Origin: Dromaius novaehollandiae
Taxonomy: Eukaryota; Chordata; Aves; Casuariiformes; Dromaiidae
DNA length: 64,000 bases
Direction of reading: 5' to 3'
NCBI RefSeq assembly: GCF_036370855.1
Contig: NC_088103.1
Span: 13,951,404 to 14,015,403 of the forward strand
In this document: positions 1-12,500 of the stretch, in pieces
How positions within the stretch are numbered: position 1 is the stretch's first letter
Layout: each line of letters opens with the position of its first letter
The notes under the pieces: model-generated
Databases searched by the model: none
What the model was told of the DNA's origin: nothing
What the model saw: the letters and a program-made list of their open reading frames with translations, nothing else
Position numbers and translations under genes: made by a program

Positions 1-3000
1 CACTTGCTTAAAAAATGTGATAGTTTCCTAGTTTGTTACAAAAAGTCTTCTACCAGTCTTCTCACTTTTCAAATCTTTAAAAGACAATCCTTGCAATTAC
101 ATTAGCTGATTGCATTGCTTAGTAAGAATGTTAAAATGAGCAGCAAGATAAAAATTACTTTTTTTCTTTTTTTAGATAACTTTTAACTCTAATCCTTATA
201 TGTACTGATAACCTATATGGATAATATAAGAACAAAAAGCTCTTGCAGTAATGTAAAAGAAAGAAAAGCTATTATATATCATATTTTTCAAAGTAAATGG
301 CTACTACATTTTGTTGTAAGTTTTGCAAAAGGTTTGCCTATGAGCTTTACTTTGCACATATGTATATTTTTGAAGACTAATGCAGGAAACTGATTTATAA
401 AACAGCATTCAGAACAACACAGATTAAGTTTGTTAGATGGTGGTTAACTGGTGATACAATTCACCTGAACACCTAGTTGAGGTCTCAGCTAAGTCACGGA
501 GCCTCTTTGGGACATTGTAGTTTCTAGATGCTGCATTTTGTGTTGGCAGCAGTAGTCAGACAGAGTGGGGCAGGGAGGGGGTATCCTGCCGATATCTCCG
601 CACTTCCCCAAACAATGTTAGCTCAGTTCCCTATCGATTTAGCCATGATGACACTCTGTGGGGGGTTGCAGCATGGTATTGGCAGCTCAGAAGAAATCTG
701 AATTCTTGCAGCTTAAGCTGGTTTATTCCCTTTTACACAAATCTGAGAGAAGGTATAATGGCCCTGGCTAATGCGGTCAAACAGCACTTGACAAGCCCCA
801 CTTTTTCTTCCTCTCACAGGAAGGATTAAATTATAACTACTGAAGTATTGCTTTTTAAGGCTGTTGAAGACAGCTGACTCTGTCCTTTAGACTCTGCAAG
901 TGCACAGATACCTAATACATCTGCCTAAACTAAACTCTAGCCAAACTACCAGTTGCTTTCCTCACATTTTTCCCCCAATCATTAATGAACATTTTCCACA
1001 AGAAAGTTAACAAAACACCTACGAAGACAATGAACTTTGACCATCCTAGCTTGGACCTTCCATTCCAGAGTCTCTCCTCCTACACAGATTGTATAAAGAC
1101 AGTACAAATTTGCAAAGGGATGCATCCCGATCCAGACCACAGGTTACAAGACAGCAGCTGATCAAATATTTGGAATTGTTCTATGTTTTGAGATTTTTCT
1201 GCATTGCAGATGATGTACTTTCTGTAAATACCACCTTTTAACCACAGTGATAATTCCTTCTCAGACAGTTCTGGGGTGTTCAGCACACCAGCTGCATTCA
1301 CTGCTGTGAAAGGACCCCTTCCAGGATGGCTAGATGTATATACCCTGTACACGTCCCCTCTGCGCTCTCGTGAGCTTGTGCTGCTCCACCATCTGTATCG
1401 TAGGGAACATTTCTAGATCATCTGTGCACCGATATAGCTGCAAGTGACTTAGGATTACGCATCCTGCAACTGTGCCACACCAAAAATAAGGTAACTGTTT
1501 ACTTGGGTGTTGCTCTCATCCCTAGCTGTGCTATGTGAGTACCTTTAATCCTTTGGTTTCTCAAACTGCAGAGGCTGGAGGAGAGAGGGATTTATAGATG
1601 TTATTCAGTGCTTTCCTTCATTTTCTGTTTTAAAGTAAGGGCTTAAGAACTCTTCTGGCCATGTAGGGGACGAAACCGTGGTTATGAAAGATGCAGCTAT
1701 GGCCCCATTATGATTCACTTGCCTCTAAAGGTCCTACAGGGAGTGTTTCTGAAGTGGAGAAGTTAGAAGATTAATCAGTGATTTGAGAACTAAGCCAAAT
1801 ATGGCACTTGCCAAAACACTATAGGCTGAGTGAGCAAAATCCTAGATTTGGAGGGAACTGCGCTGCTCGTTACAAAACCAAGGGCAAAGGAGAGGGACGA
1901 GGAGTCTCTCCTTGTCTTCGGTGTTCCCCCCTTTTCTGGGGCTTGTTTTTACAGGTCTGCCTTTTGCCAGCATACTTGCCCCCTCAAAGTGATGATATGT
2001 GCTTGACTGTCATGTTCATATGAAAAGTGGAGTTAGATTAAAAGTGGGCGGCTTCATAGCAGGAGGGCATCCTGAGAAGTTAAAGCAAAACAGAAGCGAG
2101 GACGAATATGCATTCATTTAAGGTGCATTTTAATTCTCAAGTGAGGGTGCTCATCCAGGTGCAACACCGCCTGGGATGTAAAGCTGGTTTGTGTCAGACT
2201 GGGACCACTTGCTCTGCATAAAGATCCCGTGTGTTTCGGTATGTGCTTTAACTGATGTGCCTTAACTCTTCTGAATTTTTCCTGTGTAGGCAAACCATTA
2301 TTTACTCCTAGCTTCGTGTAAGCAGTAGTCTGATGAGCTACTTAGAAGACACCTATATTCTTCTTCACCCTTTTTCAGATGCTCATAACTGGCTTTACTA
2401 GGGTGAAATGTCCTGTGCTTAGTTATAGCCTGCAATGTTTATTCTTAAGCTTCTGTAGAAGTCAGAAGAGCAGCACACTTCTGTCAACCACGGCAATGGG
2501 ACTTTACACTCACCTCTATGAAAAAAGGCAAATCCATTTTTATCGTATTTACTGCTTTCATACTGAAATATAGGTAATGGGACATCTGGATGGTTGCAGT
2601 TTTAAAAATGTGATTTTGTGTTATTTTTCAGCCTTGTCTTGTGCTGCTACAGTAGCATTTCAGTCAGCCCTTCTCGTGCAGCCTGTGTCGTGGTGCACCG
2701 GGTGATCAAAGCAAAGGGAGGCTGTTGCTGGCTGCCCTCGGCCGTTTTTCGCTTAGGCAACCCAGCGCAGGTGGGATCGGAAAACGCTGCTCTCCCAGGG
2801 GCATCTAGGCCCGTACTTAACGAGCCTTGCTTTTCCTTACGTCCAACCCCAGATCCCTTGATATTACCGCTTTTGCTGTGTCTTACGTGTATCGCAGAGC
2901 AGCTCATTCCTGCCTCCTTGCAGCGGCTTTTTACATTTTGGAAGAATGACGTCTCCCCTCAGCCTTCTCTCTAGGTTAAAACCGCTTCCTTCAGTTTCCC

Positions 3001-3004
3001 TCCC
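1..3004. other. Upstream intergenic sequence, no supported gene
   Basis: AT-rich single-copy-looking DNA upstream of the CpG island. I looked for the small muscle peptide gene MRLN and for CCDC6, which lie upstream of SLC16A9 in human as I remember it, and saw neither. Reading frames here are short and start without splice or codon support. One antisense frame (1080-1412) is noted as a finding. CpG density begins to rise from about 2690. Confidence 0.5.
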
Positions 3005-3064
3005 TGCACCTGCTTCCTCGCCCTCCCGCCCCGTCGGAGCCCCCCAGAGCGACCCGCGGGCCGG

Positions 3065-3168
3065 CGGCGGCGCTTCCCCCGCGGCGCGGTCTCCCGAGGG
3101 GCGCAGGCGCTCGGGCCGGCGGCGCTTCCCCCGCGGCGCGGTGCCCTGAGGGGCGCAGGCGCTCGGGT
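3065..3168. repeat. Two tandem copies of a 52-bp GC-rich unit
   Basis: The block starting near 3065 repeats with a period of 52 bases: the string CGCTTCCCCC occurs at 3071 and again at 3123, and both copies continue into the same GCGGCGCGGT and GGGGCGCAGGCGCTCGGG strings with a few differences. It is a short minisatellite-like duplication inside the CpG island. Confidence 0.85.
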
Positions 3169-3726
3169 CGTGCCGCGCCGCTCCCGCGAGCAGCGCCCCG
3201 GGGCCCGCTGGGGCGCTCGGGACGGTGCCCGAGTGCAACCCTGAACCAGCAACACCCAAAATGTCCACGGCCCCCGGCAGCGGCGGGCGCCCCCCACCCC
3301 GCCCCCGGCTGGCTCCGCCCCCCGCCGCCGCCGCCGCCACAACCGGTTCGTACCGGCACCGGCCGCGCGGCGCCGCGGCCCGCCCCGCCCCGCCGGGGAT
3401 GCGGGGCTGCCCCGGCTCGCCCCGGGGGCGGCTCCTGCCCCCCGCCCCGCCGCCTCCCGCTGCCCCGCCGCACCCGGCGGGCTCGCAGGTAACCGCCGCC
3501 GCGGGGGGACACAGCCGTCGCCCGGGGGGGAGGGGGCGGCCGCGGCCGGGCCCTGCCGCGGGGCTTCCCCCTCAGCCCCGGGACGCCCTGCCTGGCCCCG
3601 GCCGGGCCGCGGCTGTTGAGGAGGCTCCGGGGAAATCGCTCGGCTCCGGGCGGGTTCAGCCTGGCCCGCCGCGTCGTGCGGGGACGGCGCCGGGGGCGGC
3701 CGTTGGGGGCGGCCGTTGGCGGCCGT

Positions 3727-3818
3727 TGCGGGCAGGCGTCGGCGTCCGTCGTGGGCGCCCGTCTGCGCCCGCTGCGGGCAGGCGTCGGCGTCCGTTGGGG
3801 GCCGCCCTGGGGGGTGCC
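3727..3818. repeat. Two tandem copies of a 46-bp unit in the CpG island
   Basis: The string TGCGGGCAGGCGTCGGCGTC starts at 3727 and again at 3773, a period of 46 bases, with nearly the same flanking sequence. A shorter GGCCGTTG iteration lies just before it (about 3698-3727). Confidence 0.75.
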
Positions 3819-4093
3819 CGCTGGTGCCCGCGGCCGTGGGCATCGCACCAGCCGGCCACCCGCCGCCGTCCGTCGCGGCCTGGCGCTGGCGATGCGATGA
3901 GCCCGGCGCGTCCCCACCATGTCGCCGTGCGCGTCGCGCCAGGCCGCCACGAGAGGAGCATGCGGCCCGGGCGCGAGGCAGCCCACGAAGGGCCCGTTAA
4001 TCATTTCTAGGTCGCTGCCGCTGCGCGGGCGAGCGTCTGTCATCGCAGCGGGTCCGGGGGCGGAGGGCGTAACGCGTGACCCGGTCCTCGGGG

Positions 4094-4100
4094 TATAAGA
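4094..4100 (+). promoter_or_regulatory. TATA-like element, probable SLC16A9 core promoter
   Basis: TATAAGA sits at the downstream edge of the CpG island. The expected start of transcription would be about 25-30 bases downstream, near 4125. This is inferred from position only; many CpG-island promoters start at several dispersed sites. Confidence 0.5.
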
Positions 4101-4124
4101 GCGCATCCGTCCTGGCGGGGACCC

Positions 4125-4383
4125 GGCCGAGGAGCGGCTCAGAGGCAGCAGACACCGGAGACAGCGGACACCGAGGGAGCGGAGCGCCTGCAGGTTCGGC
4201 TGCGCACGGCTGCGCTTTGCCCTTTGCAGAGGGGTTTTCTTCTATTAAAGTGCAGCTCGCTGGTTCTCTCCAGTAATGCGGGCTTACATCTGTCTGCACA
4301 GACGTGTGCTATAGTACCTGACAGTCGGCTGTGCTTGGGGGGGGGGTTCCATCTCCCCTGGGGCAGCGAGGCACTGCGAACAG
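4125..4383 (+). other. SLC16A9: Probable non-coding first exon of SLC16A9
   Basis: The interval runs from the start site expected from the TATA-like element to a CAG|GTAGGA donor after 4383. Other possible donors are CAG|GTTCGG after 4193 and CAG|GTAGAA near 4548, so the exon end is uncertain. If the exon reaches 4383 it contains a 12-codon upstream reading frame (ATG at 4276, TAG ending at 4314) and a run of ten Gs at 4337-4346. RNA data would be needed to fix both ends. Confidence 0.4.
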
Positions 4384-7300
4384 GTAGGACTGGTTCTGTG
4401 GACTGGACTGATCTGTGCAGGGCCAGCTCGTCTGTGTGCTGTGCAGGTGCTGCTGTACCTGGGCTTTGCACAATGAAGATCGCGATTGTGTTGTCAGTCA
4501 GTTTTGTTCTGGTGTTTTGTTTTAAACTCCACACTTCTTTCATCAGGTAGAAACGGAAGGAAATGTTCATGCTGGTGAGCCTCTTGCATAACTTACAAAA
4601 GGGAGCATAGATGAGGACAAGAAACGTGTAGAGCTGAATGCTGAGAACTGAGAGGAAAAAGTATATATTCAGTGTAAAAGAGTTTAAAGACAAGTATTTA
4701 AATATGGGATACTAGAACGTTAGTTGAAGTCTGGCGTAATCAAAATACAGATGCATCTTTTTCAGTGCATTTAACAGAAGGCATAGACTTAGACCATCGT
4801 GTTAGTGTACGTGAAGATGTTTGGATATTCTTGTGATGCATACAACAGAAATAAGTGTGATATATTATTGTTGTTCAAACACTTTAAGTATTGCTTGCAA
4901 GTTAAGTGTAGCACTGACTTGAGAGTATAATTAGAAGAATGTTGACTGAAAAACGATTAGAAATTTAGATGAAATCTAATTCAGTTTAAAATGAAGGATG
5001 TTACAGTTTTGGCTGGTCCTGTCTTAGTTTGTACCAGTGCCTTGCAAAACTGGAATAGCTGAGTGTTAATCACACACTGATTCTGCTGACAACAGCTTTC
5101 TTTACAGCCATGTGCTGTTCACAGAAAATAGCATACTTAACAAGGCTCTAGTTACACAAATAACAAACTGAAAACAGTCATTTCGCTACTGTCTTTCTCA
5201 AGATTCCCTTTGCCACAGATTAATACAAGTTTCTGTGCTGAGGGCTAATGTTTCTGTTGTAATTATGTTCTTTAGGTCAATTTTTTATGTGCTCTTCTGT
5301 CATCTGTAGGCCAAGTTTTAATATATATAGAAAAAGAGTTTAGCGTTGTGATAAAACTGGTTGTATATAAGAAAATAGCCAGACACTGCTATCTTTCCAC
5401 ATTAAAACTGTTATTGTTCAGTTTGTTCTTTAGTCCAAGAGCTAGCTTTGTTTTTTGTGAGTTTTTTTTGTTAAGACTTTAATCAAACAGCCCTCTTCCT
5501 CTGATTCTTATTCACAGTGAGTACAACTTACTGAAAAGCTTTGTCTGACTAAACTTCCAGTTGATATCTAATTCCTTATGCTTTATTTCTCCACTTGTGT
5601 TTCTCTGAAGTGAGTAGATTTCCTGGAAGTTCAACATAGCATCCTTAGTTTGTATGAACAGTAAGATCTTTGAAATGATTCCCACCTAAATCTTAAATCC
5701 ATAATTGTCTGTCTCTTTCCATGACCATACTTCTTAAAAGTTTTCCTTGTTGGTCCAGGAAAAAAAAAAGTGAATTGGAAAACTCTGTGAGTGTGCTAGT
5801 TCTTCTTCTTCTTCTTTTTTTTTTTTTTTTTTTGATGATCAGGTGTATCTTCTGTACAGTCTGTGTCCTCCTTCCTGTACAGAGAAAGAAAATAGCGTAA
5901 GAAGCTTTGGACCCCTACCAAGTAGATGCACAGATTAGATCTCCATACAGGCAGTGATGAGAGTAGTGAAGATTTGGTTCCTACTGTCAACTCTTGTGCT
6001 TACTGCTAAATTTTTATGCTACAACTTACCCTGTTCAGGAAAGCATTAAAGAAATAATGTACCAGTGAAAAGGTGTATTGCTATCCATGGTCACAACAAC
6101 AGCTTGGTTCACTGGGACGCCTTTAACCACATATGGTAGCTGAGGGAACAGGATCCTTGCACAGGACTTTGAACTGCTGTGCTCTCCTCAGGAGGACTTA
6201 ATGCCTTCACGGAAGTTAGAAAATATGCCTTGCTTTAGGTAATAGATACCCAGTGATGTGAGGTAAAGGAGCAACCTGCAAAAAAGCGAAGGAAAGACCG
6301 GGTCTTGGCTGCTCTTAAAAACAAACTTTGGGACTTCACAGATCTGTTTTTCACTTCAAGGATGATTTCTGCAAGGAAAATGATGGTGAATTTCAGTTTG
6401 TGCTTAGCAATTACAGATTGTAAATCATTTGATGTGTTTAGAAAATAGAGATTTTTTGCTGTCTAAAAACCTATCATCTGAACTGAAAAATGCAGAAGAT
6501 TTCTGCAGTGCAAAGTAGGAGACTTCAGGATGTGGAAGGTCAGATCTTTTGCTGGCGTAAGTTGGCAGAGCTCTGTCAGTCAGTGAAGCTATGCAGACTT
6601 GCAGCAGATGAGGAACTGATGCAAATTCTTTTTTTTTTTTAGTATTTCTATTAGAAAAGACTGCGTGACCTAAGACTACAAAAAATATTTCCTCTCCATT
6701 AAATGTTTAGAATTGCAGAACTGAATTAAATTAGTTGTCTCTGTGCCAAATGTTAGAGCTTCAGTATAATGGAAATCAATATAACAGCTAAAATGTGTTT
6801 ATTTTTTGAAGATTACCTTTTAAACAAATATGAGTTGGGATTATTCCCCATCTATTTCTGTTATATCACTGTTTTTCTAAGATATTTCTTTTTTTGTCTT
6901 GGTGGAAATGTCCCTTTATTGAAGCTGTTACACATTTTCACTACAGGCAGGGACAAAACAAGCCAAGTGATACTTATTTAATGCAAGGAGAGCTGCATAT
7001 GTATTGTGACTATATGTATATAATTTAGATATTTTGTGTAGAAATGGGGGGATCCCTTTTTGAATAATTTTAAGGGTTATTATTGTAGGAAAGTACCTGT
7101 AAGCAGCTTTTTAATGCTTTGCTACTTTAAGGCATGGCATGATTTTTGTATATGCCTGCTGTCACCCTTGCATCTAATCTAATCAAGGGAAACATAAACT
7201 TTTGCTCTGACATTTGAGGTAAATCAGAACTTACATTTATAACTGGAACATGAGTAACATAGTAACATTTATAACTGAAAATACTATATTTTGAAGGTCT

Positions 7301-7595
7301 GACAGTATGTTAAAACCTTGTAAACCATTCCTAAAAGGACCTAGAATGGTCAAAGTTTATTTTAGGTTTAGAGGCAATGTTTTTGTTATTTTGGGGCCCA
7401 AGGCTGCTGTCAGCTGTTAATGAATTGAGGGAGGGTCAGTATTTCTCCACTGAGATAACTTGATTACTTCTGAAGTTCCTCTGAAAGGATATTAAAAAAA
7501 GTAAGTTAGTGTGAAGATACCAGTTTTTCACAGTTGTTTTTACTGTTGCAGCAGTACTTTTGCTAAAAACTTACTTTGCTGCTCTCTTTCTGCAG
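4384..7595. other. Probable intron between 5' UTR exons of SLC16A9
   Basis: AT-rich non-coding sequence with no convincing exon. It holds a TTC repeat running into a T tract at 5801-5833. Confidence 0.4.
5801..5833. repeat. TTC repeat followed by a T19 tract
   Basis: Four to five TTC units lead into about 19 consecutive Ts. This is simple sequence in a probable intron. Confidence 0.9.
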
Positions 7596-7654
7596 ATAGA
7601 ATTGCCACGTGAAGCTACGCTTGTAGAGAGCTGAAGGATTCTAGTTCATCTTCT
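7596..7654 (+). other. SLC16A9: Probable non-coding second exon of SLC16A9
   Basis: A pyrimidine-rich acceptor ending TTTCTGCAG precedes 59 bases that end at a strong TTCT|GTAAGT donor. The segment holds no ATG, so it would add only 5' UTR. It lies between the CpG-island promoter and the first coding exon, which has its own acceptor 33 bases before the ATG and therefore requires at least one upstream non-coding exon. Confidence 0.5.
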
Positions 7655-9346
7655 GTAAGTATCTAAGTAACATTTAGGTGCATCCATGAACTGGAACTTG
7701 CTTTTTTCATGTAGTAACTGTTCCTAAAAACTTTGCACAGAGGATCTTTGTAAGTATTCAATATAAATTTTTTAAAAATGCCCATGCTAAGAATACAGGG
7801 AATTTGAATGAAAGTTCTGTTATTATCTACTCATTTACACCATATACTTTTGTAAAACAGTCATTTTTTTCCATTCCAATGAAAAGTTCAAGAACTCTTA
7901 TCTCCTCAAGGTTGTAAATCAGACAGACAGCGAGACTTGTTTCTTTTTTCTGCTTTGCCTCTTGAGGTCTCCTAGAGCAGAACTTCTACTGCAGCACTCT
8001 TAATGCGTAAGCTGCAGTGTATGAAGCTAGTCCTTGAGAGCGTGTCATAAAATAAACAGGGTGGAATCTTATCTGCCTCTATCTTACAGGGTAAAGGAAA
8101 CAAAATTGCTGAGAAGCACATGTCTTAGTTGGTGACAGAGCCAGGAACAGAACATGGGTCATCAGTTGAGCAGATTGCTCACTGTGGAGTGGGAAGGCAG
8201 CTTAGTTATGTGCACAGCACTCTCAGTGTATGACTGGAACCATCCTACTCCAAAGCAGTTTGGCTGGAAAACTTCTAAATTCTTTGCTAGATGTTATTTA
8301 AGTCCCAGTCCCTACGTTCGCAAACTAGTCTTGAGAGGATGTCAGGACAGTCAGTTATTAAAAACCATCTGTGTATATGACAGATCTTGCCATCCAAAGG
8401 AGTAGATATTATTTTGGGGACAGGGCAAAAGTCTAATGATGTTTGGGGATGGGCATGTAGCTGAGCTTTAGGTGGTGTATGCAAACCGTGCAGAGGGCAG
8501 ACACTGAAACAGCTTATAGGAGATGTGTGTCTGTGCGTGCGTGCATGTATGTGTGTGTAATACCATCATGGCTTGGTGTACAAACCACACCTGTATACAA
8601 TTTTAGAACTCATCTGACTTACTAATACATACAAAGTCATTTTTGGAGGCATCGCTCCTCTACACTTCATCTTGTTCACAGAGAGGAGTCCTGAGTGGTT
8701 ACTACTTCCGTAATGTGAGCTTCTCTCTTCTCTTGGCCTGCCCCGCCAGAGTACACTATCTGACAGCAGATACCTTGTTAAACCTTGTAAGGTACTCTGC
8801 TGGGAAATGAGAATAGAACTAGATACAGATTTTTTTTCTTGATCTCAAGTTAACATTTTTATATTTGTGGGGGTTTGTTTCAATTTTTTTAAATTTAAAT
8901 TATTTTTTGTGGTCATTTTATATTTGTGCCTTTTCTTGTCCTTTGAGCCTATACAATTCGCTCAGGATAGCCAGGGCACTTAACAGCTGGTGACCACATG
9001 GTTCTCTTGTTGAACAATGATGTATATTAATGCCTGAGATCGTCGCAGAGCCGATTTAACACTGGAAAATGAGAAGTTCTCGCTTTCTGTAATATAATAC
9101 TGAGGTATGTATGACTTACTAATGCCTCGTGTACTGTTCCTGTGTTACGCAGAAGATGTAGAAGTATGGACTGGTAACATTATTTTCACTGCTGTATACT
9201 GTGTTGCATATATTGCTTGAAGATTGGTTGGCAATAAGCCTCTGTTTAAATGTGTACTTCTCTGTACAGCTCACTTGTATTAGCAAACCTAGGTCAGTCG
9301 TATTTCTAATGCTCTGTTTTATTTGTTTTTTGTTTTGTTTGCACAG

Positions 9347-9575
9347 AATCTGCGTGTACACCTACACTCATCTTACAAGATGGTATTTCAGAAACCACCA
9401 GATGGTGGCTGGGGCTGGGTGATCGTTGTCGTTTCCTTCTTTACTCAGTTCTTGTGTTATGGATCACCGCTGGCGGTGGGAGTCTTGTATTTAGAATGGC
9501 TGGATGCTTTTGGAGAAGGAAAAGGCAAGACGGCTTGGGTTGGATCGCTAGCAAATGGAATTGGATTGCTTGCCA
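9347..9575 (+). CDS. SLC16A9: SLC16A9 coding exon 1 (ATG at 9380)
   Basis: The acceptor is TTTGCACAG before 9347, after a long T-rich tract, and the donor is GCCA|GTAAGT after 9575. The first 33 bases are 5' UTR without an ATG. Coding starts at 9380 and gives residues 1-65 plus the first base of Ser66. It encodes the first helix with the DGGWGW signature and the run [10 protein letters not shown] typical of MCT9. Confidence 0.94.
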
Positions 9576-12500
9576 GTAAGTGTAGATGCAATATGTATCT
9601 TAAAAAGAAATGTTTCCTTTATAATAGATGCTTTGGTCTGTGTGTGCTTTCGGAATTATATTGAAGACAGCTGCAAATGAGGAAAGTGTGTGAGGACACT
9701 GCATTTTTGTCTTAGGTCAAGATGGCTTAAGAGCAATTACATTAATGGTTCTACTATACATAATATGAAAAAATACAATGGTAAAAGAGCAATAAAAATA
9801 TTACTCAGAAAATCTAAAATTATTCTATCTGAATAAACTGGAAACATCAAACTCTCTGAGAAATGGAACCATAATTTTTTTGTTGCTGAGTTTCTTTTTT
9901 CTTTTTAAATGAGGCTTTGGGACTAACTTTTGCATTAGTATCTTTAAAATCAAAGCAACTGTTAGCCTGAAGTGTCACAAGTGTTTCAAAAGGAAAAAGG
10001 AAAGGTCAATTAATAAACCAGTTACTCCTTTTTAAGCTCCAGAAATAAAACTGCCAGTTAGGGTGGGTAAAGACTCTTTTTCACTGTTTGTTTAAAAAAA
10101 AAAAAACAACTCACTTTGAAGCCTAGAAAGTTATGTATAACGGTGGCATTAAGTGAAACAATTTTACTGGGAGCTTTTCTTCAGTAAGTTGTTGTTGCTT
10201 GAAGAGGAACAGCAGGGTTTGGGGGAAATAAAACATCACTTTGGAAGTCCATAGGTCCATTTCGTTGTTGTTGTTTTAATATTGAGCATGGGTATTGTAC
10301 AGGGTAATACCACTAGCTTCTGCTATTCAAACATTCACCATGGAAACGATTATCTTTATACTGAATCTGGCAAAAAGTTTAATTGTCTGTCAACAGAGAA
10401 ATTGCTATGGGCAAAAGCAATTAAGTAACTTAATGGACAAAATCCAGTTCTAGATTCTGAGAAAATCTCTGCTTAGAAGAGAGTTGACATTCAAATGGTG
10501 ATGCAGAACTGAATAAAGACCCATTGCTTTCTATGACTGTATAGCTGGGGAAATACTGAGTTATATCACTAGACAGAACAGAAACGGGCAAAGGCAGTGG
10601 ATTGCTAACTGCAAGAAAGCTGTCTTCAGTCCCAGGATGTAGAGGGGCACAGGAATGCAGGTGGCTCTTCCATCATATTCAGCGCATACTCTTCTCATGT
10701 TTTAATGACATTAATGCATGTGCATTAAAGGATTAAGATCTAAATGGATTTGATTGAGAGAAGGAAGTGAAGGAAAAGGCTGAACAAGGTAGTTGCTGAA
10801 ATAAAACTAGGCAGAAGGTGATTGCAAGAGAAGAGGTGAAGAAAAACCTCCTCTCTGGAGACCAAGAGTCTCTGGCTCAAAGCTGTTTGTCAGTCACTCC
10901 TCTGACAAGAGCCTCAACCCCATTTTCTACTATGTCAGCACCATACTAGTTTCCAGATTTTAATTTCCTCTGCCTAGCTGCTGTAATAATTGTCCATAAT
11001 GTGCTTTATAGTGAATACAAACTTCTGTGACTGATTAACACAAATAAAAGGTGCTATTGTAATTCATTTTGGTATAGAATAATTAAATCACTTGAAATTT
11101 TGACAGGGGATGGGAGGAACTCTGTCTGTCAGGGTATGTTTATTCTTTCAGTTTGGAATTAAAAAGCAGTTGGCTTAATGATCATTTCTGTTTCATAATG
11201 CCTTTAAGGAAATGTACAGTGAGGACCCTTTTTTTTTCTTTGCATTGATATCATCGGACGGTTGACTGAAAAAAAATATATGTTCCCTGCTGTACCTGAA
11301 ATGAAAGACCCTACTGTCTTGTCAAGCTGGCATCTGACCCTAATAACTCTACTTAAAACTCGTTGGAGGGACGCTGTAGTATTGTAACTGCTACCTAAGA
11401 CTAGATTGCCCTTCACATGTTTGAATTTCTTGGCTTGTTGGTACACTACTGTACCTGTGGAGAACTCCCCAAGCCTCCTTAAATAGAAATATTTAAAACT
11501 TGCACTCTGGGATTGATATAAACCTAGTAATAATAATGATTGCTGGTTGATTTGGGTGGACATAGTAGGAAATAGGGGGAAAATCCTGTTTCTTTCTCGT
11601 ATGAAGACATTTTTCTTGAGAGAATAAATTCTACTTCTTTGATGATAAAAGCTTTCTATTGCAAATAAGGAGGAATTTCCTCCTTATGGAGGGAACTTAG
11701 CAAAGACTAAAAGAATGGAATTGATACTGTTTCATATGCGTGTCTATGAGAAGGATGGTTAACTTGCAAAGAAATGAGCTACAGTACCATATCTTCTGTG
11801 CCGTCTGTGTGAGGGATCTGTTCCTCTCCCTTCACAGTGCAAGAAGCACGCATGGTGTAAGAGTTTCTGAGAAGCTCATAGGAATGCTTTCATGCTGGCT
11901 TAGAAGTAATATGAAAGAGTGTAATTCCCTAAATGTATTTTCATTTAATAGTAGCTCATTTAAGAGCTGCAATTACTACTAGAAAGCACATGAAAAGATA
12001 TAGTACTTAATTTTTTTTGTTTGTTAGAAATGCTTTGCTCTCCTATCATTTAAAAATTCAAGGCCTTCAATAGATTAGCATTCTTAATTTGTATAGGATA
12101 CATTTTGAATCTTGTTCAGGAAACGTAATCTCTTACAGACTTTGTTTTGCCTGCTGTTTTCAAAGCAGGTCTTTTTCAGGCCTAATCACTAGTTTAAAAC
12201 ATGTATGTTTTAGTGCAAAAACATTGACATAACATATCGCAGAGTCATGAATACCAAACAAGAGAACCAGTTTCTGTTATCATTTCTGCTGTTGCAGGTT
12301 CCAGTATTATAGGCGAGATGGGACTCGTGTGTTGGAGCCTATGTTAAGTAAATGGTCAGACTAAGTGAATTTTTCTTAATTACTGTATTTTCTTATGTGT
12401 GAAAATGTATTATCTGTACTTTAATTTAACAGTTTCCCCCCAAAACCTGATTTCCCCAGCAGTATTGCACATGAACAAATGAATGGAGGTAATAGAAGGA

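Larger units (their letters stand above)
3005..4215. promoter_or_regulatory. CpG island at the 5' end of SLC16A9
   Basis: About 1.2 kb of very GC-rich, CpG-dense sequence, sharply different from the AT-rich DNA on both sides. It contains two short tandem duplications and ends at a TATA-like element and probable start site. Vertebrate CpG islands usually mark promoters active in many tissues. The first SLC16A9 coding exon lies 5 kb downstream on the plus strand, so this island is inferred to be its promoter. Long overlapping reading frames on both strands here reflect the scarcity of stop codons in GC-rich DNA and are not called as genes. A divergent transcript to the left is possible but unsupported. 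Confidence 0.85.

Noticed and set aside
1-3004. Search for MRLN (myoregulin) or the 3' end of CCDC6
   Set aside because: Expected from human gene order, but no sequence resembling the short MRLN peptide or a CCDC6 end was seen; they probably lie to the left of the window.
2971-4106. Long overlapping reading frames on both strands (up to 371 codons) in the CpG island
   Set aside because: GC-rich DNA has few stop codons; the frames overlap each other on both strands, are rich in Arg, Pro, Gly and Ala, and show no domain.
4139-4693. 184-codon minus-strand frame antisense to the SLC16A9 first exon
   Set aside because: It mixes a hydrophobic AT-derived half with an Arg-rich half across a sharp composition change and matches no family I know.
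5796-5990. Minus-strand frame ending in a lysine run
   Set aside because: The lysines are the translation of the T tract at 5815-5833.
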